Source: Erwinia tracheiphila
GTDB lineage: Bacteria > Pseudomonadota > Gammaproteobacteria > Enterobacterales > Enterobacteriaceae
DNA length: 64,000 nucleotides
Assembly: GCF_021365465.1 (NCBI RefSeq)
Contig: NZ_CP089932.1
Coordinates: forward strand, 4,154,001 to 4,218,000
Direction: 5' to 3'
Both the position numbers and the translations under genes were made by a program. Below, one piece after another: positions 38,544 through 47,125 of this stretch (the stretch's first letter is position 1; each line of letters begins with the position of its first letter). The notes beneath the pieces were generated by a model. That model saw only the letters and a program-made list of their open reading frames with translations. It ran no database searches and was not told the DNA's origin.

Positions 38544-38837
38544 TTACGTGATGAAATCGACTTTATCGACGTCAATGACGCTCACGTTGACGGTAATTTC
38601 CAGCTCGATGCTGTAACTCCGTCGTTCTCTCGCCAGGAAGAAGAACAGAAACTTCTCCTTCCTGGCGCTCTCCCGGGCCTGAACCACCTTCACTTCCTGC
38701 GGTTCAATGCGCAGCAGAACCTTGTTGGTCGATTTCAGCAGCGTGTTCTGTACCCGGCTCAACGCGTCGGCAAAGGCTCTGGCTTTGCTGTCGCCCTTAC
38801 CACTGACGGTCACCGTGGTAGTGAATTGCTCCTTCAT
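38544..38837 (-). CDS. DUF4312-family small cytosolic protein
   Basis: A 97-residue soluble protein (MKEQFTTTVTVSGKGDSKAR and FADALSRVQNTLLKSTNKVL) with predicted alternating strands and helices and a basic middle. It has no membrane segment or catalytic motif I recognise. It lies 3 bp after the SFCGS gene stop, so the two are coupled. It is probably an accessory subunit of the DUF4310/DUF4311 transporter. Confidence 0.8.
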   Translation of the reverse strand: MKEQFTTTVTVSGKGDSKARAFADALSRVQNTLLKSTNKVLLRIEPQEVKVVQARESARKEKFLFFFLARERRSYSIELEITVNVSVIDVDKVDFIT

Positions 38838-38840
38838 CGG

Positions 38841-39203
38841 TCAGGCACCGTGCTTCCTGGTCCACGCCTGCACCAGACGCTCACCCAGCTCTTCTTTGTC
38901 CATAAAGCCGAAGCCCAGCGCCGTGGCACCTTCGTTGATGGCGGTCACGCCTTCGTCAATGGAGCGCATACCGTACTTCGCTTTATAGCCATATTTAGTC
39001 TGAGCGGTGATGGCACCTGCCCCGCCGCTGCCGCAAAACGAAATGCCGAACGACGCATTTTCCAACTTCATCACGTCACCCAGCTTCATGTCTGCCGCTA
39101 CACCTGGAATCACGATGGCTTTCCCTCCCGCCCGTTCCACACCCACAGCCACCTTTTGGCCTTTACCCAAACGATCGCCAATGACTACAATGATTTGTGA
39201 CAT
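38841..39203 (-). CDS. SFCGS-family glycine-rich protein
   Basis: A 120-residue soluble protein with a Rossmann-like start (MSQIIVVIGDRLGKGQKVAV) and the family-naming motif GISFCGSGGAGAITAQTKYG, containing a single cysteine (Cys58) in a glycine loop. The cysteine-in-loop pattern and size recall PTS EIIB domains, but the homology is not established; this is an inference. ATG 39203 has AAGGAAAAGA directly upstream; the longer frame to 39452 overlaps the PRD gene and is rejected. Confidence 0.82.
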   Translation of the reverse strand: MSQIIVVIGDRLGKGQKVAVGVERAGGKAIVIPGVAADMKLGDVMKLENASFGISFCGSGGAGAITAQTKYGYKAKYGMRSIDEGVTAINEGATALGFGFMDKEELGERLVQAWTRKHGA

Positions 39204-39225
39204 CTTCTTTTCCTTGATTTTCAGT

Positions 39226-39609
39226 TCATTGATGTTCTGTATTTGCTTTCGCGACTTCGAAATGGACGGATAGCAACCAGGCCTCTTCGACGGGTAAGTT
39301 TCCGAACAAATCCACCACTTTCTGTGCCAGAGACAGTGATTCGGGTGAGATATCTTCAAACAGCCCGGCTTCCACCTCTGGCAACGACTCTCCCGTAAGA
39401 GAACGCAATGCCATTGCCCTGACGTGCGAAACCAACATCTGCTGCTGGACACTGTTGGGATAAATATTCTGTTCGTTAAATAATTGGGCTATTTGCGATA
39501 TCACCTTCTCTGCCAGCGCCTGAACAGCCTGGTCACCGCTTATTGTGTTCACCGTCACCCCGCTATTTTCCACCCATGCCTCCTTTTCATTCCGGTTGAG
39601 AGAAGACAT
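39226..39609 (-). CDS. stand-alone PRD-domain protein
   Basis: A 127-residue protein made essentially of one PTS-regulation domain, with both conserved histidines present (His62 in LVSHVRAMALR and His116 in LLSVHFEVAK). It has no DNA- or RNA-binding domain. It is the first gene of the operon, 22 bp before the SFCGS gene. A free PRD may act as a phosphorylation-sensing partner or decoy for the large activator encoded at the operon's far end, or regulate the transporter. Confidence 0.82.
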   Translation of the reverse strand: MSSLNRNEKEAWVENSGVTVNTISGDQAVQALAEKVISQIAQLFNEQNIYPNSVQQQMLVSHVRAMALRSLTGESLPEVEAGLFEDISPESLSLAQKVVDLFGNLPVEEAWLLSVHFEVAKANTEHQ

Positions 39610-39944
39610 GCTGTCTTTTCCCGATGGGAATAAATTAACGGCAGAAAGAGACGCTGTGGAGCGTTATTATTTCCACTTCAAAGTGGAAATAATAACGCAG
39701 CGAGCGAGTGCGGCCACAAAATGATTATTTTTTGCATCCAGGGACGGGAAGTAAGAGGCAAATCACATTAAATATTTCAAAGGCATAAATTCAATGCAAT
39801 AACAGAAAGCACCTCCTGAAATACAGCGCATATTGTTAAAAAAATGAGGGAAATACATTAACTATGGGTTTATTGAAAAATAATAATTAATTTTATGATT
39901 AGAATTGTTGCAGCAAAATAATATTTAAAAGGGGGAAATGTGGT
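39610..39944 (-). promoter_or_regulatory. control region of the dga-like operon
   Basis: An AT-rich 335-bp region upstream of the PRD gene. It contains the 38-bp palindrome (39661-39698) and, further upstream on the minus strand, TTAATGTGATTTGCC near 39760, a half-match to the CRP consensus TGTGA. No convincing sigma-70 or sigma-54 promoter pair could be fixed by eye. Confidence 0.5.
39661..39698. promoter_or_regulatory. perfect 38-bp palindrome, candidate operator
   Basis: GCGTTATTATTTCCACTT at 39661-39678 is repeated as its exact reverse complement at 39681-39698, with a two-base CA centre. It lies 52 bp upstream of the first gene of the operon. Perfect long dyads of this type are normally targets of dimeric regulators; the PRD activator at 30703-32622 is the obvious candidate. 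A hairpin in the transcript leader is the alternative. Confidence 0.75.
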
Positions 39945-40224
39945 GTTGAGCGCCGCCCCGACACTGATTTTTTTCAGCAGGCGATCAAACTGGTTGAGAT
40001 CGTCAGGGGTTTTGGGGTTTTGGGGTTTTGGGGTTTTGGGGTTTTGGGGTTTTGGGGTTTTGGGGTTTTGGGGTTTTGGGGTTTTGGGGTTTTGGGGTTT
40101 TGAGATTTTTGGTCAGTTCGTTAGCCAGGGCCTGCAACTGTTTTTCGCCCATAAATTAACCTGTTTTTGATGTTGGATTGAACATATCAAAATCAGGCAA
40201 TTACACAAATTTATGTACAGACTC
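39945..40224 (-). mobile_element. left-end remnant of an IS256-family element
   Basis: From an ATG at 40152 the minus strand reads MGEKQLQALANELTKNLKTP, and after the octamer repeat continues in another frame as DDLNQFDRLLKKISVGAALN. This is the N-terminus of IS256-family transposases of the kind reading KTPEDLSQFDRLLKKISVEA. The homology stops at about 39945, so about 40 codons remain. The left terminal repeat GAGTCTGTACATAAATTTGT is at 40224-40205 and pairs imperfectly with the right end found at 59363. No transposition function is possible. Confidence 0.8.
40006..40101. repeat. 12 perfect tandem copies of GGGGTTTT
   Basis: A 96-bp uninterrupted microsatellite of the octamer GGGGTTTT (AAAACCCC on the minus strand), every copy identical. 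It lies within codons Lys-Thr-Pro of the transposase remnant, where the family has a single AAAACCCC. It encodes the 8-residue period KTPKPQNP four times on the minus strand. The plus strand has 12 consecutive G4 runs, suitable for G-quadruplex formation. Confidence 0.97.
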
Positions 40225-40281
40225 GTACCGACAACCCTGAAAAAACGCCTCTGCCTGCTAAACACAATAGCAGAGAACCAA

Positions 40282-40302
40282 ACCACGCCCACAGGACGTG
40301 GT
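40282..40302 (-). terminator. hairpin downstream of cybC
   Basis: ACCACG (40282-40287) pairs with CGTGGT (40297-40302), 33 bp beyond the cybC stop on the minus strand. The downstream T content is modest, so termination is probable rather than certain. Confidence 0.45.
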
Positions 40303-40334
40303 GTTGAGCATTCAAAACGCGTCGGCTTGACGTC

Positions 40335-40718
40335 TTAGCGAAATTTTTTATGACCATCCTTACGGGTGTCATCAAATTTCTTCGCTTCTGCTTTCGCGCC
40401 GGGAAGATTACCCGCTTCTGCCAGTTTCATACTGGTATCAATCTGTCCGATTAGCTTGTCCATCTCAGCACGATAAGCGTTCATTTCCGCATCCTCCACA
40501 GACTGACCTTTCAGCTTCTCCGGCGTTTGTTTTTTGGCATCTTCAGCCGCATTGCGCATATCGGTCAGCGCTTTTTTGAATTCCACCAGATCGTCAGTTT
40601 TCATTACGGTACGATATGCACCTTTCAACACCCCCATATCATCTTCGAGACTAGCCAGTGTGCCAAAGCTGGAGCACAGCAGGCACGCTGTTAACACGGC
40701 TGATAATGTTTTACGCAT
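40335..40718 (-). CDS. cybC: soluble cytochrome b562
   Basis: A 127-residue periplasmic four-helix-bundle haem protein. The signal peptide ends near LA-SLEDD (residue 22). Predicted axial haem ligands are present: Met28 (LEDDM) and His123 (TRKDGHKKF). E. coli cytochrome b562 has the same Met/His pair and length. It is a soluble electron carrier with no settled partner. It lies downstream of pmbA as in E. coli. Confidence 0.9.
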   Translation of the reverse strand: MRKTLSAVLTACLLCSSFGTLASLEDDMGVLKGAYRTVMKTDDLVEFKKALTDMRNAAEDAKKQTPEKLKGQSVEDAEMNAYRAEMDKLIGQIDTSMKLAEAGNLPGAKAEAKKFDDTRKDGHKKFR

Positions 40719-40807
40719 TGCTCAATTCCTTATATTTTTAATACAAACAGACAGTAAAAAAGGGCGACATTTAGCCATCCTGATAATAATACGTAAATGT
40801 GAAGCAA

Positions 40808-42148
40808 TTACTGACCCGCGATGCTCATTTCTGGCAAAAGCACCGAGCCACACTGAATATTACTGCGGGTTTCAATATCGCTGCCGACAGTGACGATATT
40901 TTTCCACATCTCTTTCAGGTTACCCGCAATAGTAATTTCACTGACCGGATACTGAATTTCACCGTTTTCCACCCAGAATCCCGACGCGCCACGGGAATAG
41001 TCACCGGTGATGCCGCTAACGCCCTGTCCCATCAGCTCCGTTACCACCAGGCCCGTGCCCATTTTCTTCAGCAACTGTGCGAAGCTGTCTCCCTGTCCGG
41101 CAATGCGCCAGTTATGGATACCACCCGCATGGCCGGTGCTTTGCAAGCCCAGTTTGCGTGCTGAATAGCTGGTAAGGAGCCAGTTTTGCAATACGCCATT
41201 TTTGATGATGTCCCGCTGCTCAGTGCGGATACCTTCGCTATCAAAAGGCGTGGAGGCCAGCCCTTTCAGCAGGTGCGGTTGCTCCTGAATGGTAAGCCAT
41301 TCAGGCAGGATCGGCTTACCAAGAGAATCCAGTAAAAAAGTCGACTTCCGATAAACGTTGGCACCACTAATGGCGCCAACCAGATGGCCAAACAGCCCGG
41401 TAGCCACCTCAGCAGCAAAGATAACCGGCGCTTTCATAGTGGCAAGCTTACGTGGAGAAAGGCGCGATAATACGCGACGGGCAGACTCTTCACCCACCCA
41501 TTCAGGCGAAGCCAGATCGGTCAAAGCACGACCAATAGTATAAGCATAACTGCGCTCCATATCGCCATTCGCTTCTGCTATCACGCTGCTGGAAAGTGAA
41601 TGACGGCTGGAACTGTAACCTTCAATCATGCCGTGGCTGTTACCGAAGACTTTTATGCCAACATGGCTGTTGAAGCTGCCGCCTTCGGTATTGGCAATGC
41701 GGGCATCCGCTTTTAGCGCCGCCTGTTCAGCCTGCGCCGCCAGTTCAATCGCCTGTTCAGGCGAGAGATCGGCAGGATGGAAAAGATCGAGATCCGGCGC
41801 ATCAAAGGCAAGCAGATCGCGATCCGCCACGCCAGAAAAGGGATCGGGAGATGTGTAACGGGCAATATCCACGGCTGCCTGAACAGTACGTTTTATCGCT
41901 TCTGGGCTGAGATCGGTAGAGGAGGCACTGCCCTTTTTGTTTTGGTGATAAACGGTAATGCCGAGTGCGCCATCGCTGTTAAATTCAACATTTTCAACCT
42001 CGCCATAGCGAGTACTGACGCTAATGCCGGTAGTTTTCGTTACCGCGACTTCTGCCCCATCAGTACTCGCTTTCGCCAGTTCAAGTGCTGTTACGACCGC
42101 CTGCTCCAGGATTTTACGCTGTTCTGCAACTTGGGAGAGTAATTTCAT
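40808..42148 (-). CDS. pmbA: metalloprotease subunit TldE (PmbA)
   Basis: A 446-residue TldE/PmbA family protein that pairs with TldD to degrade unfolded leader peptides; it matures microcin B17 and degrades the CcdA antitoxin in E. coli. TldE itself lacks the HEXXH zinc motif carried by TldD, and none is seen here. Family segments include [40 protein letters not shown] and [21 protein letters not shown]. coli PmbA has 450 residues. It is divergent from yjgA. Confidence 0.94.
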   Translation of the reverse strand: MKLLSQVAEQRKILEQAVVTALELAKASTDGAEVAVTKTTGISVSTRYGEVENVEFNSDGALGITVYHQNKKGSASSTDLSPEAIKRTVQAAVDIARYTSPDPFSGVADRDLLAFDAPDLDLFHPADLSPEQAIELAAQAEQAALKADARIANTEGGSFNSHVGIKVFGNSHGMIEGYSSSRHSLSSSVIAEANGDMERSYAYTIGRALTDLASPEWVGEESARRVLSRLSPRKLATMKAPVIFAAEVATGLFGHLVGAISGANVYRKSTFLLDSLGKPILPEWLTIQEQPHLLKGLASTPFDSEGIRTEQRDIIKNGVLQNWLLTSYSARKLGLQSTGHAGGIHNWRIAGQGDSFAQLLKKMGTGLVVTELMGQGVSGITGDYSRGASGFWVENGEIQYPVSEITIAGNLKEMWKNIVTVGSDIETRSNIQCGSVLLPEMSIAGQ

Positions 42149-42314
42149 CGACCTGCCATATAATTAACAGAGGGTTTTTCTGGCCTGCATTGAAATGCCA
42201 GACTTCCCGGCTCTTGCGTGATTAAGGTTAATTTGAGTCTAACAGAGTCAGAGAACAATTTCGCAGTAGCCTGCGTTTCCTGATAGCATGAGCCTCTTTT
42301 TTAGGGAGCCTCCC

Positions 42315-42854
42315 ATGACTAAACAGCCCGATGACTGGCTCGATGATGTACCGGATAACAAAGAAGAAGATGATGAAATTATCTGGGTCAGTAAGAGTGA
42401 AATTAAACGCGATGCCGAGGAGTTAAAGCGCCTGGGTGCCGAACTGGTAGATCTGAGTAAAAACTTGCTGGATAAGATCCCTATGGATGAAAAATTGCGT
42501 GACGCCATTGAACTCGCGCAAAAGATAAAAAAAGAAGGGCGACGTCGCCAGTTACAGCTGATCGGAAAATTACTGCGTTCACGGGATGAAGATCCGATCC
42601 GTCAGGCGTTGGATAAACTGAAAAATCGTCATAATCAACAGGTGGCGCTTTTCCACAAGCTGGAGATGTTGCGCGATCGCGTTGTGGAACAAGGGGATGA
42701 TGCTATGGCAGAGGTACTCAATCTCTATCCAGACGCCGATCGCCAACAGCTGCGCCAGATGATCCGTAACGCTCAAAAAGAAAAAGTAGCAGGCAAGCCA
42801 CCAAAAACCTACCGTCAGATTTTCCAGTATTTACGCGAACTGGCCGAAGGCTGA
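42315..42854 (+). CDS. yjgA: dual-action ribosomal maturation protein DarP
   Basis: A 179-residue helical, highly charged protein (UPF0307) that acts in late maturation of the 50S subunit. Sequence features are [40 protein letters not shown] and [19 protein letters not shown]. The frame is open from 42288, but ATG 42315 with GGGAG seven bases upstream gives the family start. It is divergent from pmbA as in E. coli. Confidence 0.93.
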   Translation: MTKQPDDWLDDVPDNKEEDDEIIWVSKSEIKRDAEELKRLGAELVDLSKNLLDKIPMDEKLRDAIELAQKIKKEGRRRQLQLIGKLLRSRDEDPIRQALDKLKNRHNQQVALFHKLEMLRDRVVEQGDDAMAEVLNLYPDADRQQLRQMIRNAQKEKVAGKPPKTYRQIFQYLRELAEG

Positions 42855-42915
42855 GTTGTGACGGGGCGCAACAGCGCGTCCCGTCCATTACTTTAACCGG
42901 GAAGGCGATAAACAA

Positions 42916-44295
42916 TCAGCGCTCCGCACCACCGTTTTGCTGGTTTGCCAGCCTGTCCAGCAGCTTCTGGTGGATCCCTCCGAAACCGCCGTTACTCATC
43001 ACCAGAATGGTGTCACCGGGCTGTGCCGTTTTTGCAATCATCTCGACCAGCACGTCAACATCCGCGCTCCAGTGAGCAGGCTGCACGCAGGCATCGGCCA
43101 CTTCTGAAACCTGCCAGGGAATATGATGGGGCTGAAACAAAAACACACGATCCGCCCGGGCCAGAGCGGGTGCAAGGTCGTCTTTGCTGATACCCATTTT
43201 CATCGTATTCGATCGTGGTTCCAGCACGGCCAGAATACGCGCTGTGCCGCCTACCTTGCTGCGCAGTGCAGTAAGCGTAGCCAGAATCGCCGTAGGATGG
43301 TGGGCAAAATCATCATACACTTTTATGCCACTGGCATCGCCACGCAGTTCAAGACGACGACGAGCATTGATAAAGTCGTTAAGTGCACGGCCTGCATCTT
43401 CTGGCTTCACGCCGACATGGCGCGCAGCGGCAATCGCCATCAGACCATTGTGCATGTTGTGTTCGCCCACTAACGACCAGTTCACTTCTGCCACTTTTTC
43501 GCCGTCCAGACACACTTCCCAGCATGATGCGTCCTGTGACAGTTTCTTTGCCTGCCAGTGTCCACCTTCACCAAGGCTTTCCACCTCACTCCAGCACCCC
43601 ATTGACATCACCTGTTTCAGATTTCCGTCATTTTCAGGCACCAATATCCTGCCGCTTTCCGGCACGATGCGTATTAAATGATGAAACTGGCGTTGAATAG
43701 CGCGTAAATCGTCAAAAATATCGGCGTGATCAAACTCCAGATTATTGAGGATCAAGGTGCGCGGACAATAATGGACAAATTTGGAACGCTTATCGAAAAA
43801 TGCACTGTCATATTCATCCGCTTCAATGACGAAGAATGGACTGTTTCCAGGTGTTGCCGAAACAGAAAAATTGCCCGGAACGCCGCCAATCACAAAGCCT
43901 GGTTCAAGCCCGGAGGCCTGTAGAATCCAAGCCACCATGCCGGCCGTGGTGGTCTTGCCATGGGTCCCGGCCACCGCCAGCACCCAGCGATCTTTCAGGA
44001 CAAAATCGTGCAGCCACTGCGGGCCAGAAAGGTAAGGAATATTGCGCTCAAGTACCGCTTCAACGCAGGCGTTGCCTCTGGCCATCGCATTACCAATGAT
44101 CACCAAATCCGGTGCAGGATCGAGCTGTGACGAATCGTAACCCTGAATAAGCTCAATGCCTTGCTGCTCTAAAAGAGTGCTCATTGGTGGGTAAACGTTG
44201 GCATCAGAGCCAGTCACTTCATGACCCAGAGCACGAGCCAGCACAGCCAGCCCTCCCATGAAAGTACCGCATACACCGAGGATATGAATACGCAT
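42916..44295 (-). CDS. mpl: UDP-N-acetylmuramate:L-Ala-gamma-D-Glu-meso-DAP ligase
   Basis: Recycles peptidoglycan by joining the tripeptide L-Ala-D-Glu-meso-DAP to UDP-MurNAc in the cytosol. The 459-residue Mur ligase begins MRIHILGVCGTFMGGLAVLA, with P-loop GTHGKTTT (110-117), the central-domain motif VIEADEYDSAF, NNLEFDHADIF, and the C-terminal-domain motif DDFAHHPTAI. Length is near that of E. coli Mpl (457). The frame is open upstream to 44382, but ATG 44295 matches the family start. It is divergent from fbp. Confidence 0.95.
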   Translation of the reverse strand: MRIHILGVCGTFMGGLAVLARALGHEVTGSDANVYPPMSTLLEQQGIELIQGYDSSQLDPAPDLVIIGNAMARGNACVEAVLERNIPYLSGPQWLHDFVLKDRWVLAVAGTHGKTTTAGMVAWILQASGLEPGFVIGGVPGNFSVSATPGNSPFFVIEADEYDSAFFDKRSKFVHYCPRTLILNNLEFDHADIFDDLRAIQRQFHHLIRIVPESGRILVPENDGNLKQVMSMGCWSEVESLGEGGHWQAKKLSQDASCWEVCLDGEKVAEVNWSLVGEHNMHNGLMAIAAARHVGVKPEDAGRALNDFINARRRLELRGDASGIKVYDDFAHHPTAILATLTALRSKVGGTARILAVLEPRSNTMKMGISKDDLAPALARADRVFLFQPHHIPWQVSEVADACVQPAHWSADVDVLVEMIAKTAQPGDTILVMSNGGFGGIHQKLLDRLANQQNGGAER

Positions 44296-44463
44296 AAATA
44301 GTCCGTTAACTGGAAAGTTCGGCGCACAGTGTAGCGTTCCCCTCGCGCAGAAGAAATGGATTTGCCCTATGTTATTTAGCAACCGTTCGGCTACACTGCG
44401 TACGCATACGTGGGCAGTTTACTTATCGAACTGCTGTTCAACCGCAGATCCAGGAATTGTGTT

Positions 44464-45462
44464 ATGAAAACGTTAGGCGAATTTATCGTCGAGAAGCAAC
44501 ATGATTTTCCTCACGCCACAGGTGAACTGACGGCACTGATTTCAGCCATCAAGCTGGGCGCGAAAATTATCCATCGCGATATTAATAAAGCTGGGCTGGT
44601 GGACATTCTCGGGGCCAGCGGCGCCGAGAATATTCAGGGCGAACAGCAGATGAAACTCGATCTGTTTGCAAATGAAAAACTTAAAGCGGCACTCAAAGCG
44701 CGTGGCATTGTGGCAGGCATCGCATCGGAAGAAGAAGACGAGATTGTCATCTTTGAGGGCGTTGAAAATGGCAAATACGTGGTTCTGATGGACCCGCTGG
44801 ACGGCTCGTCCAATATCGACGTGAACGTTTCTGTTGGCACCATTTTCTCTATCTACCGCCGAATCACGCCGCCAGGTACACCGGTGACAGAGGAAGACTT
44901 CCTGCAACCGGGCAGTCAGCAGGTTGCTGCAGGCTATGTGGTCTACGGTTCATCCACCATGCTGGTTTACACCACTGGCTGCGGCGTGCATGCCTTCACC
45001 TACGACCCTTCACTCGGCGTTTTCTGTCTCAGCGCTGAAAAAATGGCGTTTCCTGAAAAGGGCTACACCTACTCTATTAACGAAGGGAACTACATTCGCT
45101 TCCCGCAGGGCGTGAAAAAGTATCTGAAATTCTGCCAGGAAGAAGACAAACCATCTAACCGTCCTTATACCTCGCGCTATATCGGCTCACTGGTTGCTGA
45201 CTTTCACCGTAATCTGCTCAAAGGCGGGATCTATCTCTACCCAAGCACGGCAAGTCATCCAAAAGGCAAACTGCGCCTGCTGTATGAGTGCAATCCTATG
45301 GCGTTTCTTGCAGAGCAGGCAGGTGGCAAAGCCAGTGACGGCACCCGACGTATTCTTGACCTTGTGCCGCAAACGTTGCATCAGCGCTCGCCGTTCTTTG
45401 TCGGCAACACTGAAATGGTGAACGATCAGGAGCGCTTCCTGCGCGAATTTCCTGACGCCTGA
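44464..45462 (+). CDS. fbp: class I fructose-1,6-bisphosphatase
   Basis: Hydrolyses fructose 1,6-bisphosphate in gluconeogenesis. The 332-residue protein is the same length as E. coli Fbp, with the metal-binding motif [10 protein letters not shown] (110-119), EEDE near 90-93, and the substrate-side motif [19 protein letters not shown] 44464 has AGGAA upstream; the longer frame from 44410 is rejected. A strong terminator follows at 45542. Confidence 0.96.
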   Translation: MKTLGEFIVEKQHDFPHATGELTALISAIKLGAKIIHRDINKAGLVDILGASGAENIQGEQQMKLDLFANEKLKAALKARGIVAGIASEEEDEIVIFEGVENGKYVVLMDPLDGSSNIDVNVSVGTIFSIYRRITPPGTPVTEEDFLQPGSQQVAAGYVVYGSSTMLVYTTGCGVHAFTYDPSLGVFCLSAEKMAFPEKGYTYSINEGNYIRFPQGVKKYLKFCQEEDKPSNRPYTSRYIGSLVADFHRNLLKGGIYLYPSTASHPKGKLRLLYECNPMAFLAEQAGGKASDGTRRILDLVPQTLHQRSPFFVGNTEMVNDQERFLREFPDA

Positions 45463-45541
45463 CAGGCAGAAAATACGCGAACGCCAGTAGAGAAAGCGTA
45501 CCTGCACACAGATACGCTGCCATGTATTCCACCGGCAGAAG

Positions 45542-45564
45542 GCGATCGAAAGATCGCTTTTTTT
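45542..45564 (+). terminator. fbp terminator
   Basis: GCGATC (45542-45547), GAAA loop, GATCGC (45552-45557), then seven T. It is a classic intrinsic terminator, overlapping the last bases of the convergent chemoreceptor gene. Confidence 0.88.
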
Positions 45565-47125
45565 ACGCCATGCTGACTTTGAATGCCGCCATACACTGGA
45601 CCAACTGCTGTGACTGCTCTTCCAGCGACTGCGTAGCGGCTGTGGCCTGTTCAACCAGTGCGGCATTTTGCTGCGCCACTTCATCCATTTTCGTGACGGC
45701 AAGGTTGACCTGCTCAATACCCTTGCTTTGCTCCTGAGATGCGCTGGAAATCTCTTTCATTAACGAGGTGACCCGCATAACTTCACTGGCGATTTCATCC
45801 ATGGTTTCGCCAGCTTTAGTAGCCATCTGCGATCCTTCCATAACCCGAATTTCCGATTCACCAATCAGCTCACGGATCTCTTTTGCTGCCGTTGCGCTGC
45901 GCTGTGCCAGATTACGTACCTCGCTTGCAACGACGGCAAAAACCCTCCCCTGCTCACCCGCCCGGGCAGCTTCAACGGACGCGTTGAGTGCAAGGATATT
46001 AGTTTGAAAAGCGATGCCATCAATCACACCAAGAATGTCACCAATACGCCTCGAACTGCGGGCGATTTCCTGCATTTTTTCCATGACATAGTTGACGACC
46101 TCACTGCCACGATCTGCACTTTCAGAAACGGATTGTGCAAGCTGATGCGCCTGACTGGCGTTTTCGGCATTCAGTTTAACGGTAGCCGTTAACTGTTCCA
46201 TGCTGGCCGCAGTCTGTTCAAGAGAAGCAGCAGATTCTTCGGTGCGTTGCGAGAGGTTAAGATTACCGGACGAAAGCTCGCGGCTACCGGTATCGATTTG
46301 CAGGCTGGCGTCACGTACCCGGCTGACTGATTGTTGCAATGACATTTGCATTTCACCCAGTGCATTGTTCAGCCTGCCCAGCTCATTATTACCGCTCTCC
46401 GGCAGCGCCTGTGTCAAATCGCCAGCGGCAATAAATTCAAGATGCTCAATAGCCAAATCTAAAGGTTTGAGCAAAATCAACCTGAGCAGAACCCAAGAGA
46501 CGCTTAACAAAATGACGGTCAGAATGCCGCAGCAGGTGATTAGCCAGGTCAGAAGTTGCTGGTTTCTGCCCGTCTCTTCCAGACGGGCATTGGTGACCTG
46601 ATCGGCAAACAACTTGAATTCATTGATTGTTTTAGACAAAGCAATATTAAGCGGAGCAAGCTTGCCTTCCAGCAAGGAATAATAACCATCCGTATCCTGT
46701 CTTTGCACGGCAGCCATCATCGGCTCGATACCTTCCGTCATATATTTTTCATAATCGGCAATAATCGCGTCCGCCAGCATTTTACCATGTGCGGTAACGG
46801 TACCGGTATCAATGAATTTTTCCATCTCCGCCCGTGATGAAGCAATGTAGATGACAGCCTGCCCGTAAACAGCGCGGGATTCATCAGGCAGACCTATTTC
46901 CATTTTGCGTACCGACAGTGCTGAAGCAGCACGGGCATAGAGCAAATTATTGTTGGCAAGAAACAGACTGTTTAACTCAATTCCCTGGATACGGTTAACC
47001 ACATCCAAAGAACGATTGCCTTTGTTGATGGCAATAATGCCCATCACACTCACGATTAACAGCATCAGCGTCATTGACGCTAACAGAATTAACAGACCGG
47101 TTCGTATTGAGACCTTTTTAAGCAT
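45563..47125 (-). CDS. methyl-accepting chemotaxis protein
   Basis: A 520-residue class I chemoreceptor: TM1 about residues 11-32, a four-helix-bundle periplasmic sensor domain, TM2 about 180-208, HAMP, then the cytoplasmic signalling domain. The highly conserved hairpin tip reads IDGIAFQTNILALNASVEAA and FAVVASEVRNLAQRSA, near residues 365-400. Methylation regions flank it. The C-terminus (CMAAFKVSMA) lacks the NWETF-type pentapeptide used to recruit CheR, so adaptation would need help from other receptors. A sigma-28-type promoter lies upstream at 47179-47206. ATG 47125 with GGAGGTG is chosen. Ligand unknown; no exact E. coli counterpart at this locus. Confidence 0.9.
   Translation of the reverse strand: MLKKVSIRTGLLILLASMTLMLLIVSVMGIIAINKGNRSLDVVNRIQGIELNSLFLANNNLLYARAASALSVRKMEIGLPDESRAVYGQAVIYIASSRAEMEKFIDTGTVTAHGKMLADAIIADYEKYMTEGIEPMMAAVQRQDTDGYYSLLEGKLAPLNIALSKTINEFKLFADQVTNARLEETGRNQQLLTWLITCCGILTVILLSVSWVLLRLILLKPLDLAIEHLEFIAAGDLTQALPESGNNELGRLNNALGEMQMSLQQSVSRVRDASLQIDTGSRELSSGNLNLSQRTEESAASLEQTAASMEQLTATVKLNAENASQAHQLAQSVSESADRGSEVVNYVMEKMQEIARSSRRIGDILGVIDGIAFQTNILALNASVEAARAGEQGRVFAVVASEVRNLAQRSATAAKEIRELIGESEIRVMEGSQMATKAGETMDEIASEVMRVTSLMKEISSASQEQSKGIEQVNLAVTKMDEVAQQNAALVEQATAATQSLEEQSQQLVQCMAAFKVSMA

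Noticed and set aside
39661..39760. A sigma-54 promoter for the operon, expected by analogy with dgaR-controlled dga operons.
   Set aside because: A GG-N10-GC pattern with correct spacing was not found; the local TGGCC...TGC match has the wrong spacing, and the activator is PRD/MtlR-type rather than an AAA+ enhancer-binding protein.
40006..40101. The octamer array as a CRISPR array or a phase-variation switch of a functional gene.
   Set aside because: Repeats are 8 bp without spacers, so it is not CRISPR. The transposase downstream is truncated after about 40 codons, so frame switching cannot produce a functional protein here.
39940..40170. A plus-strand ORF made of Gly-Phe-Trp-Gly-Phe-Gly-Val-Leu repeats as a real repeat protein.
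   Set aside because: It is only the plus-strand translation of the GGGGTTTT array inside an IS remnant; it has no ribosome site and flanking codons belong to the transposase on the other strand.
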